Source of the DNA: Geobacillus thermocatenulatus
GTDB taxonomy: Bacteria; Bacillota; Bacilli; Bacillales; Anoxybacillaceae
Assembly (NCBI RefSeq): GCF_002217655.1
Contig: NZ_NEWK01000002.1
Span: 683,164 to 747,163 of the forward strand
Direction: 5' to 3'
Length of the DNA stretch: 64,000 nucleotides
Every line of letters starts with the position of its first letter. Position 1 is the stretch's first letter. A program made the translations under genes and the position numbers. Positions 45,201-54,529 of the stretch are shown here, piece by piece. The notes beneath the pieces were generated by a model. The model was not told where the DNA came from. It was given only the letters and a program-made list of their open reading frames with translations, and ran no database searches.

Positions 45201-45776
45201 GTTGACGCGGTGCAAGTTGTCTTGCGTTTCCGCTAGCTTCGCCTCCGCCTTTTTTTTCCGCAGCTTGTACTTCAACACGCCGGCCGCTTCTTCAAAAATC
45301 GTGCGCCGCTCTTCCGGTTTGCTGCTTAAAATCTCTTCGACCCGGCCTTGGCCGATGATCGAAAACGCCTCCTTGCCGAGCCCGGAATCGAGAAACAAAT
45401 CGACGATGTCTTTCAAACGGCACGGCTGGCGGTTGATGAAAAACTCGCTCTCCCCCGAGCGATAGACGCGCCGGGTCACGCTCACTTCCTGGTACTCAAG
45501 CGGCAAAAAGCCGTCTTCATTGTCGAGTGTGATCGTCACTTCAGCCACATTGAGCGGCTTGCGCGATTCGCTGCCGGCGAAAATAACGTCTTCCATTTTC
45601 GCCCCGCGCAACGATTTGGCTGATTGCTCACCGAGCACCCAGCGAATCGCATCGGTAATGTTGCTTTTGCCGCTCCCGTTCGGACCGACGACCGCCGTCA
45701 CACCAGGAACAAACTCGATCGATACACGGTCGGCGAACGATTTAAAGCCGATCACATCCAATCGTTTCAGGAACAT
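42213..45776 (-). CDS. smc: Chromosome condensation ATPase SMC
   Basis: SMC dimers with ScpAB organise and separate chromosomes. The Walker A GPNGSGKSNI is at about 32-41. Two very long Glu/Lys/Gln coiled coils flank the hinge (about 500-640). The C-terminal signature LLSGGERALTAIALLFS and Walker B FCVLDEVEAALDEANV are present. The ATG at 45776 (MFLKRLDVIGFKSFADRV) gives 1187 residues, near 1186 in B. subtilis. The frame extends 29 codons upstream but that part is not family-like. It lies between rnc and ftsY. Confidence 0.97.
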   Translation of the reverse strand: MFLKRLDVIGFKSFADRVSIEFVPGVTAVVGPNGSGKSNITDAIRWVLGEQSAKSLRGAKMEDVIFAGSESRKPLNVAEVTITLDNEDGFLPLEYQEVSVTRRVYRSGESEFFINRQPCRLKDIVDLFLDSGLGKEAFSIIGQGRVEEILSSKPEERRTIFEEAAGVLKYKLRKKKAEAKLAETQDNLHRVNDILHELEQQLEPLRMQASLAKEFLEKREELERFEVALMVHDIEQLRGQWNEWKEALDGHQRDEVALAAALQKMEAQIEQLRDQMTAIDESIDGLQQVLLLASEELEKLEGRKEVLKERKKHAARRKAQLDDITAALAAKRRRLTEQLHAEREELARLEAGAAALERELKEKQALFSAHEADIEEEIERRKGDYIDLVHEQAALKNERAHVEQAISKLHAKRTALDEANRRHLAEREQLEQKRAALWAEQTRLEQALAEAHNRQAALAAALEAQKTELEQHEALLHQARQYRQQTKARKQWLEEMQHDYSGFVQGVKEVLKARDLLPGIHGAIVELIRVPDHYETAIETALGGAMQHIVVDSEQAARQAIHYLKTNGYGRATFLPLDVIKARALSERERAAIDRHPAFVGIASELVEYDRAYRAAIDHLLGHVIVTADLKGANELAKLLQYRYRLVTLDGDIVSPGGAMTGGGAAKKTASLLSRNRELETLSAKLQEMDETIARLERAVAAKRHELAEQEAQAAALQEEVAALREALQRQKDEQRELEWQKKRIDERLALYDEEKANDEREMAELNRRLGAIDRQLEQLAEKLQAIDDDISRLQAQKQTEQTTKEALQAAITEQKIALAETKERVKHARRKVEEWEAELAETIRGLKEAERERAALDAEMEAPEWNEEEIEQLRQQKLEDKQKTLELIASRREQRLDFQRRLEHLEQEWKETKRQHKQLADVVKDEEVKLNRLDVELENLLARLREEYGLSFEAARSTYPLEIGADEARKRVKLIKRAMEELGTVNLGAIDEYERVSERHRFLSEQKTDLEEAKATLHQVIDEMDDEMKKRFFATFEQIRAHFGEVFGELFGGGRADLRLTDPTDLLETGIDIVAQPPGKKLQHLSLLSGGERALTAIALLFSILKVRPVPFCVLDEVEAALDEANVQRYAQYLKRFSRDTQFIVITHRKGTMEEADVLYGVTMQESGVSKLVSVRLEDSKELVRS

Positions 45777-45975
45777 GGTATGACGCCTCACCATCTTTCC
45801 ACTGTGATCCACCACAAACACCCCGGAGCCCTTTTGGGAAACCGAGACGTTCGATCTTTTCATCCTACCATATGAGCTATCGAAAAAAACACCTTTCTTC
45901 CCTCGCTCAAGGCGCGCATGTTCATCGAAACACCCATGAGCAGCGTTTGCCCTCCATCTCTTCGCACGTTCACAG

Positions 45976-46003
45976 AAAAAAGACTGACGTAACAGCGCCA
46001 GCC
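45976..46003 (-). terminator. Terminator after rnc
   Basis: An 8-bp stem with two G-U pairs (45982-45989 with 45996-46003), a 6-nt loop and six T on the transcript strand start just after the rnc stop. The remaining 200 bp to smc hold no gene; a TATGGTAGGAT sequence could be an extended -10 for smc, but no clear -35 was found. Confidence 0.7.
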
Positions 46004-46004
46004 T

Positions 46005-46745
46005 TCACTGCTGATCGGCAGCCCGCAACGTTTCGAGCGCCATTTGCGCCGCATGCTGTTCGGCTTCCTTTTTCGAGCGGCCGACGCCGATGCCAAGCTC
46101 TTGGCCGTTTAACGCTACGCGGGCGACAAACTCCTTGTTGTGGGCCGGACCTTTTTCCTCCAAAATGGCGTATTCAAGCGTTCCGCTGCCGTCCCGCTGC
46201 ACCAATTCCTGCAGCTGGCTTTTAAAATCCATCACATGAGAAAAAGCACCTTCATCAATTTTCGGAAACATCGTTTTCTCCAAAAAGCGGATGACCGCGT
46301 CCATTCCTTGGTCCAAATACAAAGCGCCGATGAACGCCTCAAAGACGTCTGCTAAGAGCGCCGGACGCGTCCGCCCGCCGGTCAGCTCCTCGCCTTTGCC
46401 GAGCAAGACGAGCTCGCCGAACGACAGGGCGTTGGCAAATTTCACAAGCGACGGCTCGCAGACGATGGCCGCCCTCAGCTTCGTCAATTGCCCCTCGCTC
46501 ATATGGGGGAACTTTTGAAATAAATATTGAGAAACGGTCAGCTCCAGCACGGCATCGCCTAAAAACTCAAGCCGTTCATTGTCTTCGTGAAGCCGCCGCC
46601 GATGCTCATTCACATACGATGAATGGGTGAACGCTTGAATCAACAGCTTTTCGTTTCGAAAGGTGATGCCGATTTTGTTTTGCAGCTCTTGAAACTTCGC
46701 CCGCCTCTTTTCATGGATGCGCTCTTGATCTTTTTGTTTTGACAT
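46005..46745 (-). CDS. rnc: Ribonuclease III
   Basis: RNase III cleaves double-stranded RNA in rRNA and SRP RNA processing and mRNA decay. The catalytic domain has [20 protein letters not shown] (signature, about 55-74) and [18 protein letters not shown]. The dsRNA-binding domain is at about 170-242 ([19 protein letters not shown], then [18 protein letters not shown]). Length is 246 residues. It starts its own unit: a perfect TATAAT lies about 50 bp upstream (46796-46801), though no convincing -35 is visible. Confidence 0.97.
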   Translation of the reverse strand: MSKQKDQERIHEKRRAKFQELQNKIGITFRNEKLLIQAFTHSSYVNEHRRRLHEDNERLEFLGDAVLELTVSQYLFQKFPHMSEGQLTKLRAAIVCEPSLVKFANALSFGELVLLGKGEELTGGRTRPALLADVFEAFIGALYLDQGMDAVIRFLEKTMFPKIDEGAFSHVMDFKSQLQELVQRDGSGTLEYAILEEKGPAHNKEFVARVALNGQELGIGVGRSKKEAEQHAAQMALETLRAADQQ

Positions 46746-46881
46746 AAAAATGCCCTCCGACTTCGTTCCAGAACAAAATGGCCGTGTCTTCTTCTATTAT
46801 ATCCGTTCTCCGGTCCGCTACGCGAGCGGGAATCGTGCGCTTTTTCCGCAAGACCCGCCGAGCATCCCTGAAAAAGCAGAG

Positions 46882-46909
46882 AAAGCCCCGTTCGAAGCAA
46901 CGGGACTTT
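46882..46909 (-). terminator. Terminator after acpP
   Basis: An 11-bp stem with one G-U pair (46882-46892 with 46899-46909) and a 6-nt loop, followed by CTCTGCTTTTT, lies 14 bp after the acpP stop. It ends the fapR-plsX-fabD-fabG-acpP operon. Confidence 0.8.
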
Positions 46910-46923
46910 GCAAAAAAGCGGCA

Positions 46924-47157
46924 TTACAGACGACTTTTTATGTAGTTCACAGCGTCTCCGACTGTGACGATTTTTTCCGCCTCTTCATCGGAAATTTCCA
47001 TGTTGAATTCGTCTTCAAGTTCCATGACGAGTTCGACGATGTCGAGCGAGTCAGCGCCCAGGTCGTCCTTAAACGACGCCTCGAGCGTCACTTGCGATTC
47101 GTCAACCCCCAGCCGGTCAACGATGATTTTCGTTACACGTTCCAATACATCGGCCAT
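46924..47157 (-). CDS. acpP: Acyl carrier protein
   Basis: ACP carries growing acyl chains on a phosphopantetheine arm. The 77-residue acidic protein has the attachment Ser37 in [11 protein letters not shown] and the usual [19 protein letters not shown] helix. The ATG at 47157 lies 7 bp after GGGAGGT; an in-frame GTG three codons earlier is less likely. It is last in the fapR operon, after fabG. Confidence 0.98.
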   Translation of the reverse strand: MADVLERVTKIIVDRLGVDESQVTLEASFKDDLGADSLDIVELVMELEDEFNMEISDEEAEKIVTVGDAVNYIKSRL

Positions 47158-47218
47158 TGCGTTCACCTCCCTTCATGATTATAGTCGATTGGCAGAAAAA
47201 ATACTAGCGCTGTTTTTC

Positions 47219-47962
47219 TTACGGCATCACCATGCCGCCGTCAACATGAAGCGTCTGTCCGGTCATGTAGCTCGCGGCGTCGGAAGCGAGGAAAGCGACG
47301 ACGCGGGCGACATCATCCGGCTCGCCAAAGCGGGCGAGCGGAATTTGCTTTAACATTTCCGCCTTCAGCTCCGGGCTGAGCGCTTCGGTCATATCGGTCG
47401 TAATGAATCCTGGTGCGACGGCGTTAACGGTGATGTTGCGGCTGGCGAGTTCGCGCGCCGCCGTCTTCGTCAACCCGATGACGCCGGCCTTGGCGGCGAC
47501 ATAGTTCGCCTGCCCCGGATTGCCGATCACGCCGACGACCGAAGCAATGTTGACGATCCGCCCATAGCGCTGCTTCATCATCGGGCGCGTTGCCGCCTTC
47601 GTACAAAGAAATACCCCTTTTAAATTCGTGTTAATCACGGCATCCCATTCTTCTTCTTTCATCCGCATCAATAAATTGTCGCGTGTAATGCCGGCGTTGT
47701 TGACCAAAATATCGAGGCGGCCAAAATGGTCCATCGTCGTTTTCACCATGCGCTCCACATCTTCAGCGCGGGCGACGTCCGCCTGCACGGCGATCGCTTC
47801 GCGGCCGAGCGAGCGGATGGCCTCGACAACTTCATTCGCTTTCGCCTCGCTGCCGGCGTAATTGACGGCAACGTTCGCCCCTTGGCGGGCAAGCTCCAAA
47901 GCGACCGCCCGGCCAATGCCGCGCGATGCTCCGGTGACGAGCGCCATTTTTCCTTCAAGCAT
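47219..47962 (-). CDS. fabG: 3-oxoacyl-[ACP] reductase FabG
   Basis: FabG is the NADPH-dependent reductase of the fatty-acid elongation cycle. It is a short-chain dehydrogenase with cofactor loop TGASRGIG (about 10-17), LVNNAG and the catalytic S141, Y154 and K158 (NYVAAKAG). The 247-residue length is standard. It lies 4 bp after fabD and 61 bp before acpP. The genetic context rules out most other SDR roles. Confidence 0.97.
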   Translation of the reverse strand: MLEGKMALVTGASRGIGRAVALELARQGANVAVNYAGSEAKANEVVEAIRSLGREAIAVQADVARAEDVERMVKTTMDHFGRLDILVNNAGITRDNLLMRMKEEEWDAVINTNLKGVFLCTKAATRPMMKQRYGRIVNIASVVGVIGNPGQANYVAAKAGVIGLTKTAARELASRNITVNAVAPGFITTDMTEALSPELKAEMLKQIPLARFGEPDDVARVVAFLASDAASYMTGQTLHVDGGMVMP

Positions 47963-47966
47963 CGCT

Positions 47967-48908
47967 TTATTCCCCTTTCAGCGCCGCAACGGCCGCTTCG
48001 AAGGAAGCAAGATCGTTCACCGCATAAACGCGGGCGTTGCGGTCGATTTTTTTCACAAGGCCGGACAACACTTTTCCCGGACCGATTTCAACAAACGTGT
48101 CGACGCCAAGCGAAAGAAGCGTGCGCACCGATTGCTCCCAACGCACTGGCGAGTACAGTTGTTCAATGAGAAGGCGGGCAATGTCCTCTTTTTTCGTCAC
48201 CGGCTCAGCCGTCACATTGGCGACGACCGGAATGACCGCGTCACGAATCACCAAACTGTCCAGAACCGCTTTCAGTTTTTCCGCCGCCGGCTTCATGAGA
48301 GCGGAGTGGAACGGACCGCTCACCTCAAGCGGAATAACGCGTTTGGCGCCGCGTTCTTTCAAAAGCTGCGCCGCTTTTTCCACTCCGGCTTTCGAGCCGG
48401 AGATGACAATTTGCCCTGGGCAGTTGAAGTTGGCCGGCTCGACCGGATCGCCTTGGGCGGCGATTTCATTTGTCACTGCTTCAAGCGCATCAGCGTCCAT
48501 CCCAAGCACCGCCGCCATCGTCCCTTCACCGGCCGGCACCGCTTCATCCATCAGCTCACCGCGGCGGCGCACCGCATAGACGGCATCGGCAAACGACATG
48601 GCGCCGGCGGCGACAAGCGCCGTATATTCGCCTAAGCTGTGGCCGGCGACATAGTCCGCTTTCAGCCCAGCGCCGTCGACAAGCTGGAGCAAGGCGATGC
48701 TGGCGGTCAAAAGCGCCGGCTGGGCGTTGTATGTCAACGTCAGCTCTTCTTGCGGTCCGTTGAACATGAGCTTGGAAAGCGCGAATCCAAGCCGCTTGTC
48801 AGCCTCCGCGATGACGGCGCGGGCGCGGTCGTCATGCTCGGCAGCGTCTTTCGCCATGCCAACCGTCTGCGATCCTTGGCCAGGAAATAAAAAGGCGATT
48901 TTCCCCAT
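47967..48908 (-). CDS. fabD: Malonyl CoA-acyl carrier protein transacylase FabD
   Basis: FabD transfers malonyl from CoA to ACP. The nucleophile elbow GHSLGEY places Ser at 91, [11 protein letters not shown] is at the N-terminus and the catalytic His lies in [10 protein letters not shown] (about 200). An active-site Gln is in GQGSQ and Arg in AVRRRGELM. Length is 313 residues. It follows plsX by 21 bp and precedes fabG. Confidence 0.97.
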   Translation of the reverse strand: MGKIAFLFPGQGSQTVGMAKDAAEHDDRARAVIAEADKRLGFALSKLMFNGPQEELTLTYNAQPALLTASIALLQLVDGAGLKADYVAGHSLGEYTALVAAGAMSFADAVYAVRRRGELMDEAVPAGEGTMAAVLGMDADALEAVTNEIAAQGDPVEPANFNCPGQIVISGSKAGVEKAAQLLKERGAKRVIPLEVSGPFHSALMKPAAEKLKAVLDSLVIRDAVIPVVANVTAEPVTKKEDIARLLIEQLYSPVRWEQSVRTLLSLGVDTFVEIGPGKVLSGLVKKIDRNARVYAVNDLASFEAAVAALKGE

Positions 48909-48929
48909 TTTGGATTCCTCCTTTACCGA

Positions 48930-49913
48930 TTATGCCTGTTCCAGCTCCGCTCTGATCGTGCCGATGACATCATGAACCACCATCTCTCGCGCCTGACGGA
49001 TGGCGTGGAAGATGGCGTTCGCATTGGACGACCCGTGCGCTTTAATGACCGGAGCATTTAAGCCAAACAGCGCCGCGCCGCCATACTCCGAGTAGTCCAT
49101 CATCTTTTTCAGCCCGGCAAGCTTTGGCTTGAGGACGGCGGCGGCCAACTTCGCCGCGACACCGCTTGTCAGCGTCTGCTTGAGCAAGGAAAAGAGCGCC
49201 AGCGCCGTCCCTTCAATCGTTTTTAACGCAACATTGCCGGCAAAGCCGTCGGCGACGACAACATCAGCCACTCCCTCTAGCAGATCGCGCGCTTCGACAT
49301 TGCCGATGAAATGAAGGTTCGTTTCCTTGAGCAAGGCAAACGCCCGTTTCGTTGTTTCGTTTCCTTTTTGGTCTTCCGTTCCGACATTCAGCAAGCCGAT
49401 GCGCGGTTTTTCGACGCCGCGCACGTTCTTTGCGTACACATGCCCCATCAAAGCGTATTGCTGCAAATGTTCCGGCTTTGCATCGACGTTGGCGCCGACA
49501 TCCAGAAAGACAAAGCCGCGCCCATCCAACGTCGGCAGCGTCGGGGCAAGCGCCGGGCGGTCGATGCCGGCTGCCCGCCCGACGACAAACAGTCCGGCGG
49601 CCATGAGCGCCCCGGTATTGCCGGCGGAAATGCACGCCTCGGCACGCCCTTCTTTCACTTCTTCCGCCATGCGCACCATCGACGAGTTCTTTTTGCGCCG
49701 CACCGCCCGCACCGGCTCATCATCTGCTTCGATCACTTCGTCGGTGTGGATGATCGAAATGCGCTCTTCCCCCGTCACATGCGGGCGAATTTTCGCTTCA
49801 TCGCCAATCAGCGTAATCTCGATGTCAGGGAAATGAGCGGCGGCCATAAGCGCCCCGCGCACGATTTCGCCCGGGGCATGGTCTCCGCCCATGGCATCAA
49901 CCGCGATATTCAT
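48930..49913 (-). CDS. plsX: Phosphate acyltransferase PlsX
   Basis: PlsX converts acyl-ACP to acyl-phosphate for PlsY in phosphatidic acid synthesis. It has [18 protein letters not shown] at the N-terminus, [15 protein letters not shown] (about 95-110), [17 protein letters not shown] and [16 protein letters not shown]. The ATG at 49913 is chosen (GGGGA 5 bp before); an ATG four codons earlier abuts AAGGA. Length is 327 residues. It overlaps the end of fapR by 17 bp and is repressed with it by FapR in B. subtilis. Confidence 0.96.
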   Translation of the reverse strand: MNIAVDAMGGDHAPGEIVRGALMAAAHFPDIEITLIGDEAKIRPHVTGEERISIIHTDEVIEADDEPVRAVRRKKNSSMVRMAEEVKEGRAEACISAGNTGALMAAGLFVVGRAAGIDRPALAPTLPTLDGRGFVFLDVGANVDAKPEHLQQYALMGHVYAKNVRGVEKPRIGLLNVGTEDQKGNETTKRAFALLKETNLHFIGNVEARDLLEGVADVVVADGFAGNVALKTIEGTALALFSLLKQTLTSGVAAKLAAAVLKPKLAGLKKMMDYSEYGGAALFGLNAPVIKAHGSSNANAIFHAIRQAREMVVHDVIGTIRAELEQA

Positions 49914-50493
49914 GGCTGTCCCCATCCTTTTTCTCTATGTTGGAACGATACATTTCAAACGTACCAGAAAAGACGAGCTCCTGACCGACGTAGCTGTTCA
50001 CCTCGACGATTGTGCGCCCGTGCGCCGTTTTTCCGGTCACTTTCGCTTTGGCTACGACCCGCTCCCCTTCTTTCACTTGACGCACAAAACGAATGGCCGC
50101 TTTCGCTGTCAGCGCCAGTTCATCATGGATGACAGCGACGGCAAGCGAGTTGGCCTGAGCGAACAAATGGTGGCCGCGGGCGATGCGGGTGCGCCGAAAG
50201 ACGTGCTCCTCTTTCACATCGAAAATCGAAATGGCGCTCGCATCCGGCTCGATGTCAATAATGTCGCCGATCACTTCTTCAAGCGGCAACGCCCTCACTT
50301 TATCAGCGAACGACTGGCGGGCGACATTCTTGATGCGCTCACGCAGTTCGGGAATCGACAGCTCAAGCCGATCAAGGCGGATCGTCTGCACGCTGACCGA
50401 AAATTTTTCGGCGAGCTCTTCATCGGTGATAAACGGGTTTTCCCGGATCGTCTCCTGCAACAACCGTTGCCGTTCGCGTTTGCTTTTTCTCAT
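49897..50493 (-). CDS. fapR: Malonyl-CoA-sensing lipid biosynthesis repressor FapR
   Basis: FapR represses fatty-acid and phospholipid genes and is released by malonyl-CoA. The N-terminal DeoR-like HTH ([21 protein letters not shown], then [18 protein letters not shown]) spans about 10-50. A hot-dog thioesterase-like effector domain with [18 protein letters not shown] and [17 protein letters not shown] follows. Length is 198 residues against about 188 in B. subtilis. It is first in the operon and its promoter overlaps a FapR-type operator, so autoregulation is likely. Confidence 0.97.
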   Translation of the reverse strand: MRKSKRERQRLLQETIRENPFITDEELAEKFSVSVQTIRLDRLELSIPELRERIKNVARQSFADKVRALPLEEVIGDIIDIEPDASAISIFDVKEEHVFRRTRIARGHHLFAQANSLAVAVIHDELALTAKAAIRFVRQVKEGERVVAKAKVTGKTAHGRTIVEVNSYVGQELVFSGTFEMYRSNIEKKDGDSHEYRG

Positions 50494-50515
50494 TGATTCG
50501 TGACACCGTCCGATT

Positions 50516-50532
50516 TTATGACTAGGTACTAA
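50516..50532 (-). promoter_or_regulatory. FapR operator
   Basis: The minus strand reads TTAGTACCTAGTCATAA, with the TTAGTACC half-site of the known FapR box and a degenerate second half. It begins 4 bp after the -10 hexamer, so FapR would cover the transcription start, as at B. subtilis fapR. Confidence 0.75.
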
Positions 50533-50536
50533 AAGT

Positions 50537-50565
50537 AATATATAATATCAAAAAACGAAATGCAA
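50537..50565 (-). promoter_or_regulatory. Sigma-A promoter of the fapR-plsX-fabD-fabG-acpP operon
   Basis: TTGCAT (-35, 50560-50565) and TATATT (-10, 50537-50542) are spaced by 17 bp. The interval 50566-50744 between this promoter and the recG terminator shows no supportable gene. Confidence 0.75.
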
Positions 50566-50744
50566 GCACAAAAAATGAACAGCGCCACATGCTGTCGGCT
50601 GCTGTGGATCCGACGCCCCCTCGCCAAACGGCTTTCTGCTCCATCCTCGAGGCCCCCAAACGAAATAGTGGGACAGGCATCTCCTGCCTCCTCCGTCCGA
50701 GCAATGAAAATATAGGCTTCCACTGGCCAAAAAATCAATTGCCA

Positions 50745-50777
50745 TAAAAAACAGCGGGGCGCGAATGCGCCGGCCGC
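50745..50777 (-). terminator. Terminator after recG
   Basis: A two-part stem (outer 50754-50757 with 50774-50777, inner 50758-50762 with 50767-50771) with a GAAT-type loop and a run of T (50745-50750) lies 14 bp after the recG stop. Confidence 0.8.
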
Positions 50778-50791
50778 CTCCTCCCTGTCTA

Positions 50792-52840
50792 TTAATCTAG
50801 CTTTTCCCCGTCGAGTATGCCGGACGCTTCCAGCTCGGCGCGCAGCCCGGCGTACGCCTCATCGCGCCAAAACGCGGTCGAGGAAACGAGCTTGGCGGCA
50901 TCGCGGCGAGCGACTTCCAAAATGCGGTAATCATGCACTGGATCGCCGTAGCGGAATTCCGGGAGCCCGCTTTGTTTTGTACCGAAAACATCGCCCGGAC
51001 CGCGCAGCTCTAAATCTTTTTCGGCCAACACAAACCCATCGGCCGTTTCCGTCATGATGCGCATTCGTTCTTTGCCGACTTCCGATTTCGGGTCGGCGAT
51101 CAAAATGCAGTACGACTGGGCGTCGCCGCGCCCGACCCGCCCGCGCAGCTGATGGAGCTGGGCGAGGCCAAACCGTTCGGCGTCGTAAATGACCATCACC
51201 GTCGCATTCGGTACATTCACGCCGACTTCAACGACCGTCGTCGAGACGAGCACATGGATGCGGTTTTCGCTGAACGCCCGCATGACGCGTTCTTTTTCGT
51301 CGGCCGACAGCCGGCCGTGCATCAAGCCGATCTCATAGTTCCCGCGATAATAATGGACAAGCTGGCTATGGACATCGATGGCGTTTTGCACATCCAATTT
51401 GTCCGACTCCTCAATGAGCGGACAGATGACATACGCCTGATGACCACGGCGCAATTCCTTTTCGATAAAATCGAGCACGCGGGAGAACTGATGATGCTTC
51501 ACCCAATACGTCTCGACTTTTTTTCGTCCGGCCGGCATTTCATCGAGCACCGATACGTCCATGTCACCGAACGCTGTAATGGCGAGTGTGCGCGGAATCG
51601 GCGTCGCCGTCATCATCAATACATCTGGTGCATGCCCTTTCTCACGCAAAACGCGGCGCTGTTCGACGCCAAACCGGTGCTGCTCATCCGTAATCACGAG
51701 GCCGAGCCGGCGAAACTGCACTCCTTCTTGAATCAAGGCGTGCGTGCCTACGACGATATCAATTGTTCCTTCTTCCAGCTCGGAAAGCACCGCTTTGCGC
51801 TGCTTTCCCTTCACTGAGCTTGTCAAGAGCGCGATCGTCACATCCGTATCGGCAAACAGCTCGGTGAGCGAGCGGGCGTGCTGTTCAGCCAGAATTTCCG
51901 TCGGCACCATCAGCGCTCCTTGAAATCCGGACAAAGCAGCGGCGTAAAGAGCGACAGCAGCAACGACCGTCTTGCCAGAACCGACGTCGCCTTGCAAAAG
52001 CCGGTTCATTTGCCGCGGCGAGCGCATGTCCGCCAAAATTTCGCCGATGACACGGCGCTGGGCGTTCGTCAAGACAAACGGCAATCCGGAAAGAAAGGAC
52101 GAAAGCCGCTCTTCAGAAAACGAATGAACGACGCCGCGCCGCTCATCGCGCATCAATCGACGGAGCGCCTGCATTTTCAGCTGGTACAACAAAAACTCCT
52201 CATAGATGAGCCGGCGCCGCGCTTGATGCAACTCTTCGCGCGTGCGCGGAAAATGAAGGGCGCGGAGCGCTTCTTGTTTGTCGACAAGGCGATAAGCGCG
52301 GCGCAAAGCGGGCGGCAGCAGGTCGGGGATGTGCTCGCCAAACTGTTCGAACGCCGCTTTCATCAACCGGCGCATCGTTTTCACCGTCAGCGGGCTGCGC
52401 ACGGAGTAAACCGGCTCGATGCCGGTGGTCTCCGGAGCCGGTCCAAACCGAAGTTCGTAGGCGTTGATCGTTTGCCGATGCCGGTCCCATTTGCCGATCA
52501 CCGTCACCGTCTCGTTCAGGGCGATTTTTTCCTTCAAATAGGGACGGTTGAAACAAACGACGGTGATCAAGTAGCGATCGGCCAGCATGCGGAAGGAAAG
52601 GCGCGATTTTTTCTTTCCGTAATACGTCAACAGCGGGGCGCTGTATACTTTTCCTTCCAATGTCACTTTTTCTTCATGGCGGACAGCGGCCAAATCTTTT
52701 TGTTCGTAATCATCATAGCGGTACGGGGCGTACGCAAGCAGGTCACCGACCGTCGCGATGCCGATGTCGGCAAGCGCCGCCGCCGTCTCTTCACCGATGC
52801 CTTTGACGGCCGTCACCGGCTGCTGCATCGCTTCGTTCAC
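50792..52840 (-). CDS. recG: ATP-dependent DNA helicase RecG
   Basis: RecG reverses stalled replication forks and branch-migrates recombination intermediates. An N-terminal wedge/OB domain (about 60-160) contains VTLEGKVYSAPLLTYYGKKKSRL. Helicase motif I is GDVGSGKTVVAAVAL, motif II DEQHRFGVEQR, motif III TATPIPRTLA. The motif VI region QLRGRVGRGDAQSYC and the C-terminal TRG-like hairpin are present. The start is a GTG that overlaps the sdaAA stop by 4 bp. Length is 682 residues, the same as B. subtilis. Confidence 0.97.
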   Translation of the reverse strand: MNEAMQQPVTAVKGIGEETAAALADIGIATVGDLLAYAPYRYDDYEQKDLAAVRHEEKVTLEGKVYSAPLLTYYGKKKSRLSFRMLADRYLITVVCFNRPYLKEKIALNETVTVIGKWDRHRQTINAYELRFGPAPETTGIEPVYSVRSPLTVKTMRRLMKAAFEQFGEHIPDLLPPALRRAYRLVDKQEALRALHFPRTREELHQARRRLIYEEFLLYQLKMQALRRLMRDERRGVVHSFSEERLSSFLSGLPFVLTNAQRRVIGEILADMRSPRQMNRLLQGDVGSGKTVVAAVALYAAALSGFQGALMVPTEILAEQHARSLTELFADTDVTIALLTSSVKGKQRKAVLSELEEGTIDIVVGTHALIQEGVQFRRLGLVITDEQHRFGVEQRRVLREKGHAPDVLMMTATPIPRTLAITAFGDMDVSVLDEMPAGRKKVETYWVKHHQFSRVLDFIEKELRRGHQAYVICPLIEESDKLDVQNAIDVHSQLVHYYRGNYEIGLMHGRLSADEKERVMRAFSENRIHVLVSTTVVEVGVNVPNATVMVIYDAERFGLAQLHQLRGRVGRGDAQSYCILIADPKSEVGKERMRIMTETADGFVLAEKDLELRGPGDVFGTKQSGLPEFRYGDPVHDYRILEVARRDAAKLVSSTAFWRDEAYAGLRAELEASGILDGEKLD

Positions 52841-53721
52841 TTCGATGCCGCAGAAGCGCCGAAAATGCGAGCCGCAATGGCGCGGCCAGTCGGCGTCGCG
52901 GCCAACCCCCCTTGCGCCGTTTCTTTGAGCGCCACTGGCATGGCTGCACCGATGCGATACATCGCTTCAATCACTTCATCGCACGGGATGCGGCTTTTAA
53001 TGCCGGCTAGCGCCATATCCGCAGCGATCATGGCGTTCGCCGCCCCCATCGCGTTCCGCTTGACGCACGGCACTTCGACCAGGCCAGCAACCGGGTCGCA
53101 TACTAATCCCAACATATTTTTTAAGGCGATGGCCATCGCTTCGGCCGCTTGAGCAGGCGTCCCACCGGCCAGCTCAACCAGCGCCGCGGCGGCCATGCCA
53201 GCCGCCGACCCAACCTCGGCTTGACAGCCGCCGGCGGCGCCGGAAATCGAGGCGTTGTTGGCGACAATGTAGCCAAACGCCCCGGCTGTAAACAAAAACT
53301 CAATCATTTCCATTCTTGTCGGCCGCAGCTTCTCTTTCACGGCAAACAGCGTCCCCGGGACGACGCCGGCCGCCCCAGCCGTCGGCGTGGCGCAAATGAC
53401 GCCCATCGCTGCGTTCACTTCGTTGGTCGCCATGGCTTTGCTGACGGCGTCTAAAATCGTCTCTCCGGACAAAAAACGGCCGCCCTCAATATAACGCTGC
53501 ATCCGCACCGCATCTCCGCCTGTCAATCCGGAGCGGGACACAACCCCTTCGAGTCCCCTCTCGACGGCGCGCTCCATGACGGCTAGATGGTGATCCATTT
53601 GCGCGATCACCTCTTCCCGGCTTCGCCCGCTCACTTCCACTTCCTGACGAATCATCACTTCAGCGATTTTGATGCTGTCCTTTTCGGCCAACGCCACAAG
53701 TTCAGCCACATTGCGAAACAT
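52837..53721 (-). CDS. sdaAA: L-serine dehydratase alpha subunit SdaAA
   Basis: SdaAA is the iron-sulfur subunit that deaminates L-serine to pyruvate. Cys residues of the cluster region are seen in GVICATPTAGAAGVVPGTLF, GGCQAEVGSAAGMAAAAL, GLVCDPVAGLVEVPCVKRNAMGAANA. The protein is 294 residues. It lies 73 bp after sdaAB and overlaps recG. Together with the ACT-containing SdaAB it forms the two-subunit Bacillus enzyme. Confidence 0.96.
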   Translation of the reverse strand: MFRNVAELVALAEKDSIKIAEVMIRQEVEVSGRSREEVIAQMDHHLAVMERAVERGLEGVVSRSGLTGGDAVRMQRYIEGGRFLSGETILDAVSKAMATNEVNAAMGVICATPTAGAAGVVPGTLFAVKEKLRPTRMEMIEFLFTAGAFGYIVANNASISGAAGGCQAEVGSAAGMAAAALVELAGGTPAQAAEAMAIALKNMLGLVCDPVAGLVEVPCVKRNAMGAANAMIAADMALAGIKSRIPCDEVIEAMYRIGAAMPVALKETAQGGLAATPTGRAIAARIFGASAASK

Positions 53722-53794
53722 TTGATTCCCACCTGTCCTCTCTCCATCATGGCTTATCTTCTTCGATGCACATCAACATGAAACCGATTTCTTT

Positions 53795-54457
53795 TCAATC
53801 CGCAAGCTTCGCCACTTGAATGATGTTCGGCAGCTGCTCCAATTCTTGAATCAGATCATCGGTCAACGGCTGGTCAACTTCGATCGCCATGAGCGCCTCT
53901 TTCCCTTTCTCCTTGCGCGACACTTCCATATGGCCGATGTTGATTTTCTGTTTCGCCAACACCGAAGCCACCGCCCCGATCGTCCCGTACCGGTCGTTAT
54001 GCATAATGAGCAGCGCCGGATGGTGGCCAGACAGCTTCAAGGCAAACCCATTCAATTCGACGATTTCGATTTTGCCGCCGCCGATCGAAATGCCGACGAG
54101 CTCAAGCTCGCCTTCGTCATCGCCAATCCGCAGGCGCGCCGTATTCGGATGATGCGGAATCGCCTCCTCAGCGGAAAACGTCACATCCACCCCTTCCGCT
54201 TGGGCGATCTCGAGCGCATTCGGAAGACGTTCATCGAACGTGTCAAATCCGAGCAACCCGGCGACAATGGCAACATCGGTGCCATGCCCTCGATACGTTT
54301 CAGCAAATGAGCCGTAAAACGAAATGCGCGCCCACGTCGGCTTTCGGCCAAACAACTTGCGCGCGACTAAACCGATGCGCACCGCCCCGGCCGTATGTGA
54401 GCTTGACGGCCCAACCATCACCGGGCCAATGATATCAAAGACGCTTTTGTATTTCAT
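53795..54457 (-). CDS. sdaAB: L-serine dehydratase beta subunit SdaAB
   Basis: SdaAB is the partner of SdaAA. The N-terminal domain has SVFDIIGPVMVGPSSSHTAGAVRIG, the serine-binding family signature. A C-terminal ACT domain (about 147-220: HHPALLIMHNDRYGTIGAVASVLAKQKINIG) probably binds amino acid ligands. Length is 220 residues. It lies after the fakA terminator, with no clear promoter of its own in the 26 bp between hairpin and start, so expression may rely on read-through. Confidence 0.95.
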   Translation of the reverse strand: MKYKSVFDIIGPVMVGPSSSHTAGAVRIGLVARKLFGRKPTWARISFYGSFAETYRGHGTDVAIVAGLLGFDTFDERLPNALEIAQAEGVDVTFSAEEAIPHHPNTARLRIGDDEGELELVGISIGGGKIEIVELNGFALKLSGHHPALLIMHNDRYGTIGAVASVLAKQKINIGHMEVSRKEKGKEALMAIEVDQPLTDDLIQELEQLPNIIQVAKLAD

Positions 54458-54483
54458 CTCCGCTATTCCTCCACAAAACTGAA

Positions 54484-54518
54484 ATGAAGAAAAATAGAAG
54501 GGAATGCTCCCTTCTATT
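54484..54518 (-). terminator. Terminator after fakA
   Basis: A perfect 11-bp stem (54493-54503 with 54508-54518), a 4-nt loop and a T-run on the transcript strand lie 11 bp after the fakA stop. Confidence 0.92.
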
Positions 54519-54529
54519 ATTCTAACATA

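Noticed and set aside
45777-45863. N-terminal extension of smc by 29 codons
   Set aside because: The added residues are not SMC-like; the family N-terminus MFLKRLDVIGFKSF begins at 45776 with a usable ribosome site.
50522-50745. Three small minus-strand frames upstream of fapR
   Set aside because: They overlap the fapR promoter and one another, lack ribosome sites and show no conservation signal.
51878-53152. 424-residue plus-strand open frame opposite recG and sdaAA
   Set aside because: It mirrors two certain minus-strand genes, has Arg/His-rich composition typical of a GC-driven antisense frame, no ribosome site and no recognisable domain.
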